Below are positions 1-8,957 of a stretch of 38,882 nucleotides of DNA, piece after piece. Each line of letters begins with the position of its first letter. Within the stretch, counting starts at the first letter, position 1. The notes below the pieces were generated by a model, which was not told where the DNA came from, ran no database searches, and saw nothing but the letters and a program-made list of their open reading frames with translations. Position numbers and translations under genes: made by a program. This DNA is from Candidatus Methylopumilus sp. (GTDB lineage Bacteria; Pseudomonadota; Gammaproteobacteria; Burkholderiales; Burkholderiaceae_B): positions 1-38,882 of the forward strand of contig JAIPCU010000010.1 in the NCBI GenBank assembly GCA_021738045.1, written 5' to 3'.

Positions 1-22
1 CGCTGCTAATTTCGAAATCCAT
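1..22 (-). CDS. 5' end of a divergent gene, possibly acyl-CoA dehydrogenase (partial)
   Basis: On the minus strand an ATG at 22-20 opens a frame reading MDFEISS before the window ends. A GGTGAG Shine-Dalgarno-like stretch lies about seven bases upstream of it (around 30-35). An N-terminus of the form MDF-x-(I/L)-S is common in acyl-CoA dehydrogenases, and such a gene would fit beside an acyl-CoA ligase. Only seven codons are visible, so the start is moderately supported and the family is a guess from context. Confidence 0.35.
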
Positions 23-134
23 TTTTTCTCACCAAAAACTGCCTTTGTGCAGCCACACGGCAAACGGTATCATAAGCTCAGCGCCACTCAGCTCAAAGCA
101 ACGACTCACTCGAACACAATAACAAAGGCATCTT

Positions 135-1694
135 GTGATCTTAGGCGAAATCTTTGAAAGAAATGCTGTGCTCTTTGGTGACAAGACCGCTATCTACTTC
201 AACAGTCGTGAGGTCACACATGCAACCTTGTTGGCACAAGCCTATCAACTGGGTAATGCGCTACTGTCCTTAGGCTTGCGACGCCAAGACCGCGTCGCGA
301 TCCTGGCACAAAACTGCATCGAAACGCTTGAATTGATCGCTGCCGCCGGGCTAACGGGTCTGACTTGCGTGGGGCTCAACTACCGGCTCAGTGCGCGTGA
401 GCAGGTGCATATTCTTCAGGATAGTGCCCCAAGCGTATGGCTCTTTGAAGCGCAATACGCCGAGCGCGTGCAAGAGATTTGCGCGAGCTTAACAACGCTT
501 CCGACCCTTATTTGCATCGGTGTGCCGACCCATACTCTCACCCATGCGTACAACGACTACGGGCAGTTAGTCAGCCAAGCCGCATCGACCCGTCCGGCCT
601 TAATCGCACGCGAGCACGACACCATTTTTTTGGTCTATACCAGTGGCACAACCGGCCAACCCAAAGGGGTGATGCACAGCCAGCGCGGACAACTTGAGCA
701 AACTAAGAATTGTTCAAACATCTTTGCTGCGAGCCCGCAAGATTGCGCATTGCTTGTGATGCCTTTCTACCACTTGGGAGCGATCAGTATTTACTTGTCA
801 TACGCCTGGGCCGGGGGCGCCGTTGCGGTACATCGCGCCTTTGACGCCAGCCAGGTCTTATTGGCACTTTCGCAGCAACCGATCACCGCAGCGCTCTTAG
901 CTCCCATTATGATTCAAACGCTGTTGGATGCACCAAGCGAGCAACTCAACCAACCAAACCGACTGCACACCGTTATTTATTCATCCGCACCCATGCCTGT
1001 GCCCTTGCTCAGGCGAGCAATCCAGCAATTTGGGCCGATCTTTATGCAGGTCTATGGCATGACTGAAAGCATGCTGGGCACGTGCCTCTACAAACATCAA
1101 CACACACTCACAGGCCAGCCACACCAAACCAAGCGCCTGGCCTCGGCGGGTCAACCCTATTTTGGCTGTCAGATCGTGCTGCGAAAAGACGATGGTTCAA
1201 TCTGCAGTACCAACGAAGTTGGCGAGATTACGATCTTGTCAGACGCCACCATGCAAGGCTACTGGAACAACTCTGTCGCCACACATCAGACCATCCGAGA
1301 CGGTTGGTGCTACACCGGCGATCTAGGCTACTTTGATGCTCAGCATTTTCTCTTTTTAGTCGATCGAAAAAAAGACATGATCATTTCGGGCGGAGAAAAC
1401 ATTTATTCGCGCGAGGTCGAAGAGGCACTGCTGACACACCCCTCGGTCTTTGAGGTCGCCGTCGTGGGTGCGCCCGACAACACCTGGGGCGAGGCAGTCG
1501 TCGCTTTTATTGTCTGCCGCGGACCGCAGCCCGACTCGCAAGAGCTGATCGAGCACTGTCGACAACAAATCGCAAGTTATAAAAAGCCTAAGTCCATTTT
1601 TTTTATCGAAGCTCTGCCCCGTATTTTGAGCACCAATAAAGTCGATAAAAAAGCGTTACGCGCACGCATGCTTCATGTTGCCGCGCAACATTAA
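135..1694 (+). CDS. AMP-forming acyl-CoA ligase (class I adenylate-forming)
   Basis: This 519-residue enzyme should activate a carboxylic acid to its acyl-AMP and then to the CoA thioester in the cytoplasm. The phosphate-binding loop TSGTTGQPKG begins at residue 169. A YGMTES motif follows, then YTGDLGY around 393-399, and a C-terminal lysine (K502 in TNKVDKK) sits where the adenylation lysine is expected. The length is normal for the family. The GTG start at 135 has AAAGG six bases upstream (124-128). It is followed 171 bases later by a complete ABC importer of the branched-chain amino acid type, and a second ligase closes the cluster, so the substrate is probably an imported aliphatic, alicyclic or aromatic acid. 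The exact substrate cannot be read from the sequence. Confidence 0.9.
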   Translation: MILGEIFERNAVLFGDKTAIYFNSREVTHATLLAQAYQLGNALLSLGLRRQDRVAILAQNCIETLELIAAAGLTGLTCVGLNYRLSAREQVHILQDSAPSVWLFEAQYAERVQEICASLTTLPTLICIGVPTHTLTHAYNDYGQLVSQAASTRPALIAREHDTIFLVYTSGTTGQPKGVMHSQRGQLEQTKNCSNIFAASPQDCALLVMPFYHLGAISIYLSYAWAGGAVAVHRAFDASQVLLALSQQPITAALLAPIMIQTLLDAPSEQLNQPNRLHTVIYSSAPMPVPLLRRAIQQFGPIFMQVYGMTESMLGTCLYKHQHTLTGQPHQTKRLASAGQPYFGCQIVLRKDDGSICSTNEVGEITILSDATMQGYWNNSVATHQTIRDGWCYTGDLGYFDAQHFLFLVDRKKDMIISGGENIYSREVEEALLTHPSVFEVAVVGAPDNTWGEAVVAFIVCRGPQPDSQELIEHCRQQIASYKKPKSIFFIEALPRILSTNKVDKKALRARMLHVAAQH

Positions 1695-1819
1695 ATGAAT
1701 TGACCAGCCATATAGACTTGCGCCTAAACCTTTCATTGGACACAGAGGCAAAATCCTGAAAGAATGCGCCGAGTGACTCGTTCGTAGCAAAAACGAAAAA
1801 TAAAAACCGTTGTGATCAT

Positions 1820-1836
1820 GCCTGCCTATTGCAGGC
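1820..1836 (+). other. Small hairpin in the leader of the binding-protein gene
   Basis: A 6-bp perfect stem (GCCTGC / GCAGGC) with a CTATT loop is followed by TTTG, 30 bases before the binding-protein ATG. It could be a weak attenuator or a 5' UTR stability element. No long T run follows, so a strong terminator is unlikely. Confidence 0.35.
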
Positions 1837-1853
1837 TTTGCTCACAGCACTTC

Positions 1854-1858
1854 AGGAG
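1854..1858 (+). promoter_or_regulatory. Ribosome binding site fixing the start at 1866
   Basis: AGGAG sits seven bases before the ATG at 1866. A longer in-frame reading from 1812 would put 18 non-hydrophobic residues in front of a normal lipidless signal peptide and has no such site, so 1866 is the start. Confidence 0.8.
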
Positions 1859-1865
1859 CAATCTC

Positions 1866-2984
1866 ATGAAAAAACTCATCCTAGGGCTTACCCTTATTCA
1901 GGCTGCGTGGGCATTGCCCGCTGCGGCAGCAGACTACAAGATCGGTGCAATTTTCCCGATGAGTGGTGCGAATGCCGAATACGGTCAAATTTTTGGTACG
2001 GGCGTTAACTTAGCGATTGAGCACATCAACGCCGATAAAAAATTATCTGGCACCTTGTCAGTGATTTACGAGGACAGTCAGGCTCTGCCTGCACAAGGTG
2101 TGACTGCGGCGACCAAACTGGTCAACGTATCCAAAGTGCCTTATGCGCTGTCAGCCTTCACCGGCGTCTCTAAGGCTGTCGCGCCTGTTGGTGCACGCAC
2201 CAAAACCGTGATGGTCAATGGCGGCGGTGTCGGCCCTGACCTCGCAACACTGGGCGAATACTTCTGGAACGTCATTCCCTTAGCAAACTTTGAAGTCCGC
2301 GTCATGGCGCCCTTCTTGGTCAAAGATAAAGGCTTCAAGCGTGTTGCCATGGTGTATGTCGATGACCCAATTGGTCAGTCGCTTTTGGCAGACCTCACCA
2401 CTGAAGTCAAAGCCGCAGGCGGCGAAATGGCTGGTAACTTTTCGATCCCGACTACCGCACAACAATTTTCAGGAATCGCGGCTCGCGTGCGCGACACCAA
2501 ACCTGATGTCGTCTATATCGCTTCGTACGGCAACCAGCAAGTTCAATTGATTAAACAATTGCGCGACAACGGAATCAGCCAGCCGATTGCAAGCTATTCA
2601 GCGTTTTCAACACCCTCTGTCTTGAACTTGCCCGAAGCAAAAGGTGTTTACTTTTCGGCTCAGCAGTTGAATTTGACACGTAACGACCCACTCACCAAAC
2701 GCGTGGTTGCTGATTACAAGGCTAAATACAACAAAGAGCCAGGCGCCTACGTGGTGAACTATTACAACGCGGTGTTAACGTTTGCTGAGCTTGCCTCGGC
2801 TCTCGAGAAAGCCGGTAAACCCGTCACTGGCGAAAACTTACTGGCCCAACGTAAAGTCACCAAAAGCTTTGAATTTGTCGGTGCAACCGTTTCGTTCGCA
2901 GAAGATGGCACAGTTAAAGCGCCTATTCAAATCAACGAAATTGTTGGCGACGGCACCACCAAAGTGGTCTTAGCAGGCAAGTAA
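1866..2984 (+). CDS. Periplasmic substrate-binding protein of a branched-chain-amino-acid-type ABC importer
   Basis: This is a 372-residue type I periplasmic binding protein. It should capture the ligand in the periplasm and deliver it to the permease pair encoded just downstream. The N-terminus (MKKLILGL, then a hydrophobic stretch ending in AAAAD) is a Sec signal peptide with likely cleavage after AAA around residue 22. The mature part starts with the family's KIGAIFPMSG motif and has the SAFTGVSKAVAP and VVNYYNAV regions seen in LivK/HAAT-type proteins. Members of this family in Burkholderiales bind amino acids, but also aromatic acids, amides and dicarboxylates. The flanking CoA ligases point to an organic acid, which is inference only. 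Confidence 0.9.
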   Translation: MKKLILGLTLIQAAWALPAAAADYKIGAIFPMSGANAEYGQIFGTGVNLAIEHINADKKLSGTLSVIYEDSQALPAQGVTAATKLVNVSKVPYALSAFTGVSKAVAPVGARTKTVMVNGGGVGPDLATLGEYFWNVIPLANFEVRVMAPFLVKDKGFKRVAMVYVDDPIGQSLLADLTTEVKAAGGEMAGNFSIPTTAQQFSGIAARVRDTKPDVVYIASYGNQQVQLIKQLRDNGISQPIASYSAFSTPSVLNLPEAKGVYFSAQQLNLTRNDPLTKRVVADYKAKYNKEPGAYVVNYYNAVLTFAELASALEKAGKPVTGENLLAQRKVTKSFEFVGATVSFAEDGTVKAPIQINEIVGDGTTKVVLAGK

Positions 2985-3021
2985 GTTTTTAGTGCTTTAG
3001 ATTGCTTTAGGATATTGCCTC

Positions 3022-3894
3022 ATGCTGTTTACGCAACTTTTTATTAACGGTCTGCAAACCGGCGCGCTCTACGCGCTGATTGCAGCCGGGTTTTCGCTGA
3101 TCTTTGGCATGACCCGGATTTTTCACGCGGCGCATGGGGCAACCTTTACGATTGCCGGTTATATTTTTTATGAGTGTTATTCAGTCCTGCATCTGAGCTG
3201 GCCGGTGGCGGCGCTTGCAGCCACCGTCGCAGCGAGCCTGTTCGGCGTGCTGCTTGATCGCTATGTCTACGCAATCATTCAGCGGCACGAAGGCTCATTC
3301 TTTACAGTGTTCGTCGCCTCGTTTGGCATGGCCATCATCGTACAAAACTTGATCGCGATGATCTTTGACCGTGGCGCAGTAACGGTATCGACCCCCTTGA
3401 GTAAAAGCCTTGAGGTGATGCCTGGGCTCTATGTCGCCCCGATCGCGGCAGTCGTGATTGTGTGTGCCATCATATTTTTTGTGGCGCTGCAGTGGTTGCT
3501 GACCAAGACCAATATGGGGATCGCACTTCGGGCGCTGGGTGAAAATCCAACACTCATTGAGGTCTATGGTCTCACCCCACGCTTGCTGTCGCAATATGTC
3601 TTCTTGATCGGTTCAATTCTCGTTGTACCGGCTGCCATCCTGACTGCAGCAACGTCTGGCTTGAACCCAGCCATGGGCAACCATGTGATGCTCATCAGTA
3701 TTGCCGCAACAATCGTAGGAGGCGTCGGTAGTTTGCGCGGGGCCGCGATGGCCGGTTTGATTTTAGGCATGGCCGAAAATCTCTGCCTGGCTGTCATTGA
3801 CCCGCAATGGAGCGAAGCCGTCACGTTTGTGATTCTGTTCTTGTTCATTCTGTTCCGCCCCGGTGGTGTGTACGGTCGCGCGGTTGTGTCCTAA
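3022..3894 (+). CDS. livH: Branched-chain-amino-acid-type ABC permease, LivH family
   Basis: This 290-residue inner-membrane permease has about eight hydrophobic segments. The family signature around FHAAHGATFTIAGY lies near residues 34-47, and the glycine-rich coupling region ISIAATIVGGVGSLRGA near 230-246 matches the LivH/BPD_transp_2 fold. It would form the translocation channel with the LivM homologue that begins 13 bases after its stop. AGGA at 3009-3012 serves the ATG at 3022. The symbol denotes the family only, because the true substrate is unknown. Confidence 0.9.
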   Translation: MLFTQLFINGLQTGALYALIAAGFSLIFGMTRIFHAAHGATFTIAGYIFYECYSVLHLSWPVAALAATVAASLFGVLLDRYVYAIIQRHEGSFFTVFVASFGMAIIVQNLIAMIFDRGAVTVSTPLSKSLEVMPGLYVAPIAAVVIVCAIIFFVALQWLLTKTNMGIALRALGENPTLIEVYGLTPRLLSQYVFLIGSILVVPAAILTAATSGLNPAMGNHVMLISIAATIVGGVGSLRGAAMAGLILGMAENLCLAVIDPQWSEAVTFVILFLFILFRPGGVYGRAVVS

Positions 3895-3907
3895 AAGAGA
3901 ACATCAC

Positions 3908-4792
3908 ATGATTGCCTATCTTCAAAATATTGCTGTACTGTTTTGCATTAACGCGATTTTGGCGTTGACCCTGAATTTCATTATGGGTTACGCCGGTATT
4001 TTTTCGCTCGCACATGCCATCTTTTTTGGCGTGGGCGCATACGCCACTGCGTATATCGCGATGCATGCATCTGACTCATTGCTACTTTGTATGGCAGCTT
4101 CGGCTGCTATCTCAGCAGTCTTGTCGATGGCGCTGGCGCTACCAGCCCTAAGGGTACGCGGAGAATACTTTGTCGCGGCCTCACTTGGCTTACAAGTGAT
4201 TGGGGTCACGATCTTCTCTGAATGGAAATCCATTACCGGCGGGCTCGGCGGCATGATCGGGATCCCGCGCCCCAAACTATGGGGCTATACCTTTAATGAC
4301 GACACCGCCTTTCTGGCTCTTGCGCTCGTCGTACTTGGTTTCGTGGTGGGGATTACCGCGTTGCTTGTGCGCGGCAGTTTTGGCCGTAGTTTGATGGCGA
4401 TCCGCGATAGTGAATCTGCCGCCCAGACCTATGGCAAACATGTCAACGCCATCAAAACGCTCTCTGTTGCAGTCGCTGCAGGCTTGGCGGGTGTCGCGGG
4501 CTCACTCTATGCTTTTTATATCAGCTTTATTAACGTCGAAAGCTTCATGCTAGAGACTTCGATTTTATTGATGGCCATGGTCATCATCGGCGGCACCGGC
4601 ACCCTGTTTGGGCCGATCGTGGGCGCTGCGCTACTGATGTCGTTGCCAGCCGCCCTGACCTATCTGCCATTTTTACCGCCGACTGAGCTCGGCTCGATTC
4701 AACAAATCATTTATGGTTTAGCGATGGTGCTCTTGATGATGTTTCGCCCGGGCGGTTTGGTGGGCGGGCGCAGCAAGGAGAAGTCAGCATGA
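3908..4792 (+). CDS. livM: Branched-chain-amino-acid-type ABC permease, LivM family
   Basis: This 294-residue polytopic membrane protein pairs with the LivH homologue. Hydrophobic segments fill most of the chain. It shows the LivM features LNFIMGYAGIFSLAHA near the N-terminus, the RGSFGRSLMAIRDSE cytoplasmic coupling loop and the late IGGTGTLFGPIVGA motif. The ATG at 3908 follows an AAAAGAGA stretch. Reading from an earlier codon at 3863 would overlap the end of livH and add a charged leader, so the shorter start is preferred. The stop overlaps the next start as ATGA, which suggests translational coupling to the ATPase gene. Confidence 0.9.
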   Translation: MIAYLQNIAVLFCINAILALTLNFIMGYAGIFSLAHAIFFGVGAYATAYIAMHASDSLLLCMAASAAISAVLSMALALPALRVRGEYFVAASLGLQVIGVTIFSEWKSITGGLGGMIGIPRPKLWGYTFNDDTAFLALALVVLGFVVGITALLVRGSFGRSLMAIRDSESAAQTYGKHVNAIKTLSVAVAAGLAGVAGSLYAFYISFINVESFMLETSILLMAMVIIGGTGTLFGPIVGAALLMSLPAALTYLPFLPPTELGSIQQIIYGLAMVLLMMFRPGGLVGGRSKEKSA

Positions 4793-5541
4793 CGACCTCA
4801 ACGTCTTCGCAAGAGATCTTGCTGCAAATTAGAAACGTCAATAAGAACTTTGGTGGCTTACAAGCTATTGATGATGTGACGCTCGATCTGCCGGCCGGTG
4901 TGATTACCACCTTGGTGGGCCCCAATGGTGCAGGCAAAACCACCTTGTTTAATCTGATTACGGGGCACTTAATCCCGAGCAGTGGCACGATACATTGGTT
5001 AGGCAAACCACTGAAAGGTTCTCAACCCTGGCAGGTCGCCCGCCTCGGCATCGCACGGACCTTTCAAGATTTACGTCTGTACAGTCAAATGACGGTCGAA
5101 GAAAACATCATGACGGTGACAGAGCGCGGCAGTTGGCTTTGGCAAGGCGGTCGCCAAGCCGCCGAGCAACGCGTCACTGAAATTTTGACTGAAACCCAAC
5201 TACTCGACAAGCGCCACGAACGCGCGGTTGATCTTGCCTACGCCGAACGAAAATTTTTAAGTCTTGCACGGATCATGGCAAGCGAAGCGAAGCTTTGGCT
5301 GCTCGACGAGCCTGCCTCAGGCCTAGACCCTCGCTCTTTTGATCGCTTCGTGACATTATTACGCGATTATGCCAAGCGTGGAATCACAATTTGTATCATT
5401 GAACACAACCTTGACATCGTGATCAAACTTTCAGATCGCGTCGCGTTTTTAGATCAAGGCAAACTCCTTGCTCAAGGCAGTTCAGAAGATATCTTAAAAG
5501 ATCCGCATCTGGCAGCCATCTACTTTGGAGAGCGCGCATGA
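4789..5541 (+). CDS. livG: ABC importer ATP-binding protein, LivG family, with an atypical signature motif
   Basis: This 250-residue ATPase should power the importer from the cytoplasmic face. Walker A is GPNGAGKTT at residues 44-52 and Walker B is LWLLDEP at 169-175, followed by ASGLDP and the switch histidine in IEHNLD. Where the ABC signature (LSGGQ or LSYGQ in most LivG proteins) is expected, residues 149-153 read LAYAE followed by RKFLSLARI. The second glycine and the glutamine are therefore replaced. AAGGAG at 4775-4780 precedes the start, and both ends overlap neighbours by four bases (ATGA), so it is within one tight operon. Confidence 0.9.
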   Translation: MTTSTSSQEILLQIRNVNKNFGGLQAIDDVTLDLPAGVITTLVGPNGAGKTTLFNLITGHLIPSSGTIHWLGKPLKGSQPWQVARLGIARTFQDLRLYSQMTVEENIMTVTERGSWLWQGGRQAAEQRVTEILTETQLLDKRHERAVDLAYAERKFLSLARIMASEAKLWLLDEPASGLDPRSFDRFVTLLRDYAKRGITICIIEHNLDIVIKLSDRVAFLDQGKLLAQGSSEDILKDPHLAAIYFGERA

Positions 5542-6254
5542 CCGCGGCTAATTTTCTTGAAGCCAAGAACCTGCGCGTTGGTTATGGCGGCAGGCCTGTG
5601 CTTGACAACTTTAACGTGAGCCTCGGCTACAACGAAGTGCTCTGCCTGATCGGACACAATGGCGCCGGTAAGTCGACCCTATTGAAAGCCTTGTTTGGCC
5701 TTGTGCCGCTTGCTGAAGGTACGATCATCCTTGAAGGCAACACGATCGCTAAGCCCGATCCGCGTGGCATGAACGCGGCAAGTATCGCGATGGTCCCCGA
5801 AGGTCGCGGCGTCTTTCCAGGCTTAACCGTTGCCGAAATCATGCGGCTGGGCTTTTGGGCGAACGGCATCCCTGCGGGCGAGCAGGCTGCCCGGCTTGAG
5901 TGGGTGATGAGCGTGCTCCCGATGATCAAAAAGTTTTATACGCAACGCGCAGGCACACTGTCGGGCGGCCAGCAACAAATGGTGTCGTTAGGCCGTGCCT
6001 TGCTTGGCCAGCCTCGCTGTCTGTTACTCGACGAGCCCTCGATTGGCTTAGCGCCAAAACTTTTTCAAGATTTGGCGGGCCCCTTACGCGCCCTACAGCA
6101 AGAGCGCAAGATGTCGATTTTGATCGTCGAACAAAACATCCGCGAAGCACTCAAAATTTCAGATCGTGTCATCGTCATGAAATCAGGTCAATTGATTCGT
6201 GAAGGCACCCCCGAAGCCTTTAGCAACAATGCCGACCTGATGGAACTTTATTAA
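5538..6254 (+). CDS. livF: ABC importer ATP-binding protein, LivF family
   Basis: This 238-residue ATPase is the second nucleotide-binding subunit of the importer. Walker A GHNGAGKST lies at 39-47, a canonical LSGGQQQ signature starts at residue 141, Walker B LLLDEPS is near 162-168 and the switch histidine position is replaced by Gln in VEQNIRE, as is normal for LivF. GGAGAG at 5527-5532 precedes the ATG, which overlaps the livG stop. Because its signature is intact while that of the LivG partner is not, the dimer has one canonical and one altered composite site. Confidence 0.92.
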   Translation: MTAANFLEAKNLRVGYGGRPVLDNFNVSLGYNEVLCLIGHNGAGKSTLLKALFGLVPLAEGTIILEGNTIAKPDPRGMNAASIAMVPEGRGVFPGLTVAEIMRLGFWANGIPAGEQAARLEWVMSVLPMIKKFYTQRAGTLSGGQQQMVSLGRALLGQPRCLLLDEPSIGLAPKLFQDLAGPLRALQQERKMSILIVEQNIREALKISDRVIVMKSGQLIREGTPEAFSNNADLMELY

Positions 6255-6335
6255 TACCCTTTGGCTGGCCATGTTGCACAAAGAACGCTCTTCCTATGTC
6301 GCAACTGGACGCCTGACAGCAGAGCCTGTATTGAC

Positions 6336-8045
6336 ATGACGCATTCTTGTACATTGCGCTCGGTCTATGAGCATCACCTCATTCAAGCACCCAATGCGAC
6401 CATGCTGATCCAAGAGGGTCAGCACATTTCATACTTGCAGTTTGAACAACTCGTACAAGAGACCGAAGCTTGGCTGGTTCAACAAGGGGTGAAACGCGGC
6501 GACCATGTCGCCGTGTGGTTGATCAACCGTGTCGAATGGCTTGCAATATTTTTTGCGCTTGCGCGTGTGGGCGCCACACTGGTGGCCGTCAACACAAAAT
6601 ACCGCAGCCACGAAGTTCAATATATCTTAGCGAACTCGCACGCTCAATTTTTAATCTTACAACTGAATTTTCGCAAAATTGATTTTGCGCAAGTCGTTGA
6701 AGGTGTTGAGGCAAGTGCTTTGCCACATCTCAAAACGATCATGATGGTCGATGCAGATCAGAGCACACCAGCCACTCTGTTGAAGCGCCCCGTGATCCAT
6801 TTTTTGCCCACGCTCGCACAAACAAGCAGCGCCACAAACGGACAACAAGACCCTGCGGCGACTCTCAAGGCACACCCCAAGGGCAAACTAGACGCAACGC
6901 CTCAAGGTTCGAAGACTGGCGCTCAAATCAATGCGCAGTCGGCAACCGACACCTCAGCGCTTGAAGACCTGCCCGTTATTTTTTTCACAACCTCGGGCAC
7001 CACGAAAGGCCCAAAGCTTGTCGTACACACGCAAAAGACTCTCAGCGAGCACGTACGACACATCGCGAGGGGCTATCAGTTCGGCGCACCCGGTGATGCG
7101 TTACTGACCGCGCTGCCACTCTGTGGCGTGTACGGTCTAGATAGCGCGTTGGCTGCCATTGCAGCAAGAATGCCAGTCGTGTTAATGGATTTTTTTGACG
7201 TTGCCTCAGCCAGTCAGTTAATCAAGCAGCACCAGATCACACATATTTTTGGTAGTGACGAAATGCTGCGTCGCTTTGCAGAGCAAAACCCAGAGCCCAT
7301 CGCCTTTACCTCACTCAAGCTGTTTGGTTTTGCGGCCTTTAGTGCACGCTTCATTGAACTCGCTCAAGAGTTAATCCCGCGAGGATTTCCAATGCGAGGC
7401 CTCTATGGCTCGAGCGAAGTGCATTCTTTATTTTCAGCACAGCACCCTGAGCTACCGCTCGAAGAGCGCGTGCTAGGCGGAGGCACACCAGCCGCCGGAG
7501 CGCTCGCGTCAGTGCGAGTACGCGACCCTGACACTTTAGAACTTTGCGCCGCAGGCCTGTCGGGCGAACTCGAGATCAAGGCACCCACTTTATTCAAAGG
7601 CTATTTCAATAACCCCGAGGCCACTGCGCAAGCGTTTACCGAAGATGGCTACTTCAAAACGGGTGATCTAGGCTACCTGCGCGGTGATGGTAGTTTTGTA
7701 TACCAATCGCGGATGGGCGACACGATGCGGCTGGGGGGCTTTTTAGTCGACCCGACTGAAATCGAAGATGTCTTAGCCGCACAACCCGACATTGAAAGCG
7801 CACAAGTGGTGGGTGTCGAGATCAACGGTCAGCCGCGTGCCGTGGCCTTCGCGATCGCAAAAAATAAGCAATGCCCACCAGATACGCGTGCTACCCTCAA
7901 GGGTGTCGCAAAAACACTCGCTGCTTTTAAGATCCCCGCACACCTTTGGTTTGTTGACGAGTTTCCAACAACAGCCAGTGCCAACGGACAAAAATTTCAG
8001 CGCGTCAAACTCAGAGAGCTTGCGCTAGAAAAGCTAGCTACTTAG
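6336..8045 (+). CDS. AMP-forming acyl-CoA ligase, second of the cluster
   Basis: This is a roughly 569-residue class I adenylate-forming enzyme. The phosphate loop TTSGTTKGPK starts near residue 218. The YGSSEVH and FKTGDLGY motifs follow, and the C-terminal lysine lies in SANGQKFQR. Upstream of the phosphate loop, about residues 160-210 are a low-complexity Ala/Gln/Thr/Lys-rich stretch that most relatives lack. The ATG at 6336 is chosen because residues after it align with the family start (a longer TTG reading from 6261 adds a cysteine-rich leader). No strong Shine-Dalgarno is visible. The gene follows livF after about 80 bases and is probably co-transcribed. Its 3' end overlaps the convergent CinA-type gene by eight bases. 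Confidence 0.88.
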   Translation: MTHSCTLRSVYEHHLIQAPNATMLIQEGQHISYLQFEQLVQETEAWLVQQGVKRGDHVAVWLINRVEWLAIFFALARVGATLVAVNTKYRSHEVQYILANSHAQFLILQLNFRKIDFAQVVEGVEASALPHLKTIMMVDADQSTPATLLKRPVIHFLPTLAQTSSATNGQQDPAATLKAHPKGKLDATPQGSKTGAQINAQSATDTSALEDLPVIFFTTSGTTKGPKLVVHTQKTLSEHVRHIARGYQFGAPGDALLTALPLCGVYGLDSALAAIAARMPVVLMDFFDVASASQLIKQHQITHIFGSDEMLRRFAEQNPEPIAFTSLKLFGFAAFSARFIELAQELIPRGFPMRGLYGSSEVHSLFSAQHPELPLEERVLGGGTPAAGALASVRVRDPDTLELCAAGLSGELEIKAPTLFKGYFNNPEATAQAFTEDGYFKTGDLGYLRGDGSFVYQSRMGDTMRLGGFLVDPTEIEDVLAAQPDIESAQVVGVEINGQPRAVAFAIAKNKQCPPDTRATLKGVAKTLAAFKIPAHLWFVDEFPTTASANGQKFQRVKLRELALEKLAT

Positions 8046-8853
8046 CCACATCCGGCTGGTAACGCGCCCCCAACCGCAGCGCCTCAGCCCTTAAAAATTC
8101 AAGCGCTAACGCCGCCGGCTCAGGGTCACCCTTTACGCCCAGCTCAATATGGGGCACCCCGCCACCCTCACCCACTGAGGGCAAACTAAAGGCGCGCACA
8201 CCTGGCCACTTTTGCTCGAGTGCTTCGAGTGCAGGCGTGATCCGCGATTCGGGCATGCCATAGACCAAGAATGAATGTTCGACCTGCTGATTTTTGTGAT
8301 GCAAGTGTGCATAGCGACTATCAAGCGTCGCCTCGAGCATCGGCCAGGCCATCACCGGAAATCCCGGCACAAATGTATGGTTTTGAATGAAAAACCCAGG
8401 GATACGATTAAACGGATTAACGACCGCCTCGCAACCTTGCGGAAAATAGCCCATCTGCAAGCGCTGTTGATTTTCAGGAGCATTGATATCAGGATTGCCC
8501 CCGCCCTTAGCGGCAGTTTCGGCCACTCGCAGGCCAATCTGCTCTGCGGCAAAGGGGTGCAGCGCCAAAGGTAATTTCAGTGCGGCAGCGGCCGCTTGAC
8601 GGGTATGATCATCGGGCGTAGCGCCGATCCCACCACAACTAAACACGGTATCGCCCGACGCAAAGCTGCGTTCAAGCGCAGCGGTCAGCAAGGCACGATC
8701 ATCAGACAAGACTTCGACCCAAGACAACTGCAAACCACGCGCACTCAATAATTCGATCACCTTAGACATATGCTTGTCTTGCCGGCGACCTGACAAAATT
8801 TCGTCACCAACGATAATCAACCCAAACCGCGTGTTGTCTTGAGAAGCAGACAT
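8038..8853 (-). CDS. CinA-type competence/damage-inducible protein A, N-terminal (MoCF) domain only
   Basis: This 271-residue protein has the molybdopterin-binding MoaB/MogA-like fold found at the N-terminus of CinA. The visible motifs are IIVGDEILSGRRQD at residues 13-26 and CGGIGATPDD at 73-82. It lacks the C-terminal PncC nicotinamide-nucleotide amidase domain found in long CinA proteins, which is common for the short betaproteobacterial version. In long homologues this domain has been linked to ADP-ribose pyrophosphatase activity, so a nucleotide-related role is possible here. It is transcribed toward the second acyl-CoA ligase and shares eight bases with it. Confidence 0.85.
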   Translation of the reverse strand: MSASQDNTRFGLIIVGDEILSGRRQDKHMSKVIELLSARGLQLSWVEVLSDDRALLTAALERSFASGDTVFSCGGIGATPDDHTRQAAAAALKLPLALHPFAAEQIGLRVAETAAKGGGNPDINAPENQQRLQMGYFPQGCEAVVNPFNRIPGFFIQNHTFVPGFPVMAWPMLEATLDSRYAHLHHKNQQVEHSFLVYGMPESRITPALEALEQKWPGVRAFSLPSVGEGGGVPHIELGVKGDPEPAALALEFLRAEALRLGARYQPDVAK

Positions 8854-8880
8854 GATGTTTCCAGTAAAAATTGAAGTCAG

Positions 8881-8890
8881 TCAAATTTGA
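8881..8890. other. 10-bp perfect palindrome upstream of the CinA-type gene
   Basis: TCAAATTTGA lies 28-37 bases before the minus-strand ATG at 8853. It could be an operator half-site pair or chance. The rest of the 104-base spacer (8854-8957) contains two copies of GTCGAC but no convincing promoter. Confidence 0.25.
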
Positions 8891-8957
8891 GAATAGTCGA
8901 CATTTCAGCACAAATGCGACGGCCTTGGTCGACTTATGACGGGTCAGCCTCAAACAT

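Noticed and set aside
1695-1865. Promoter for the importer genes
   Set aside because: TTGACC at 1700-1705 is a fair -35, but no matching -10 is found 16-18 bases downstream, so no promoter is called.
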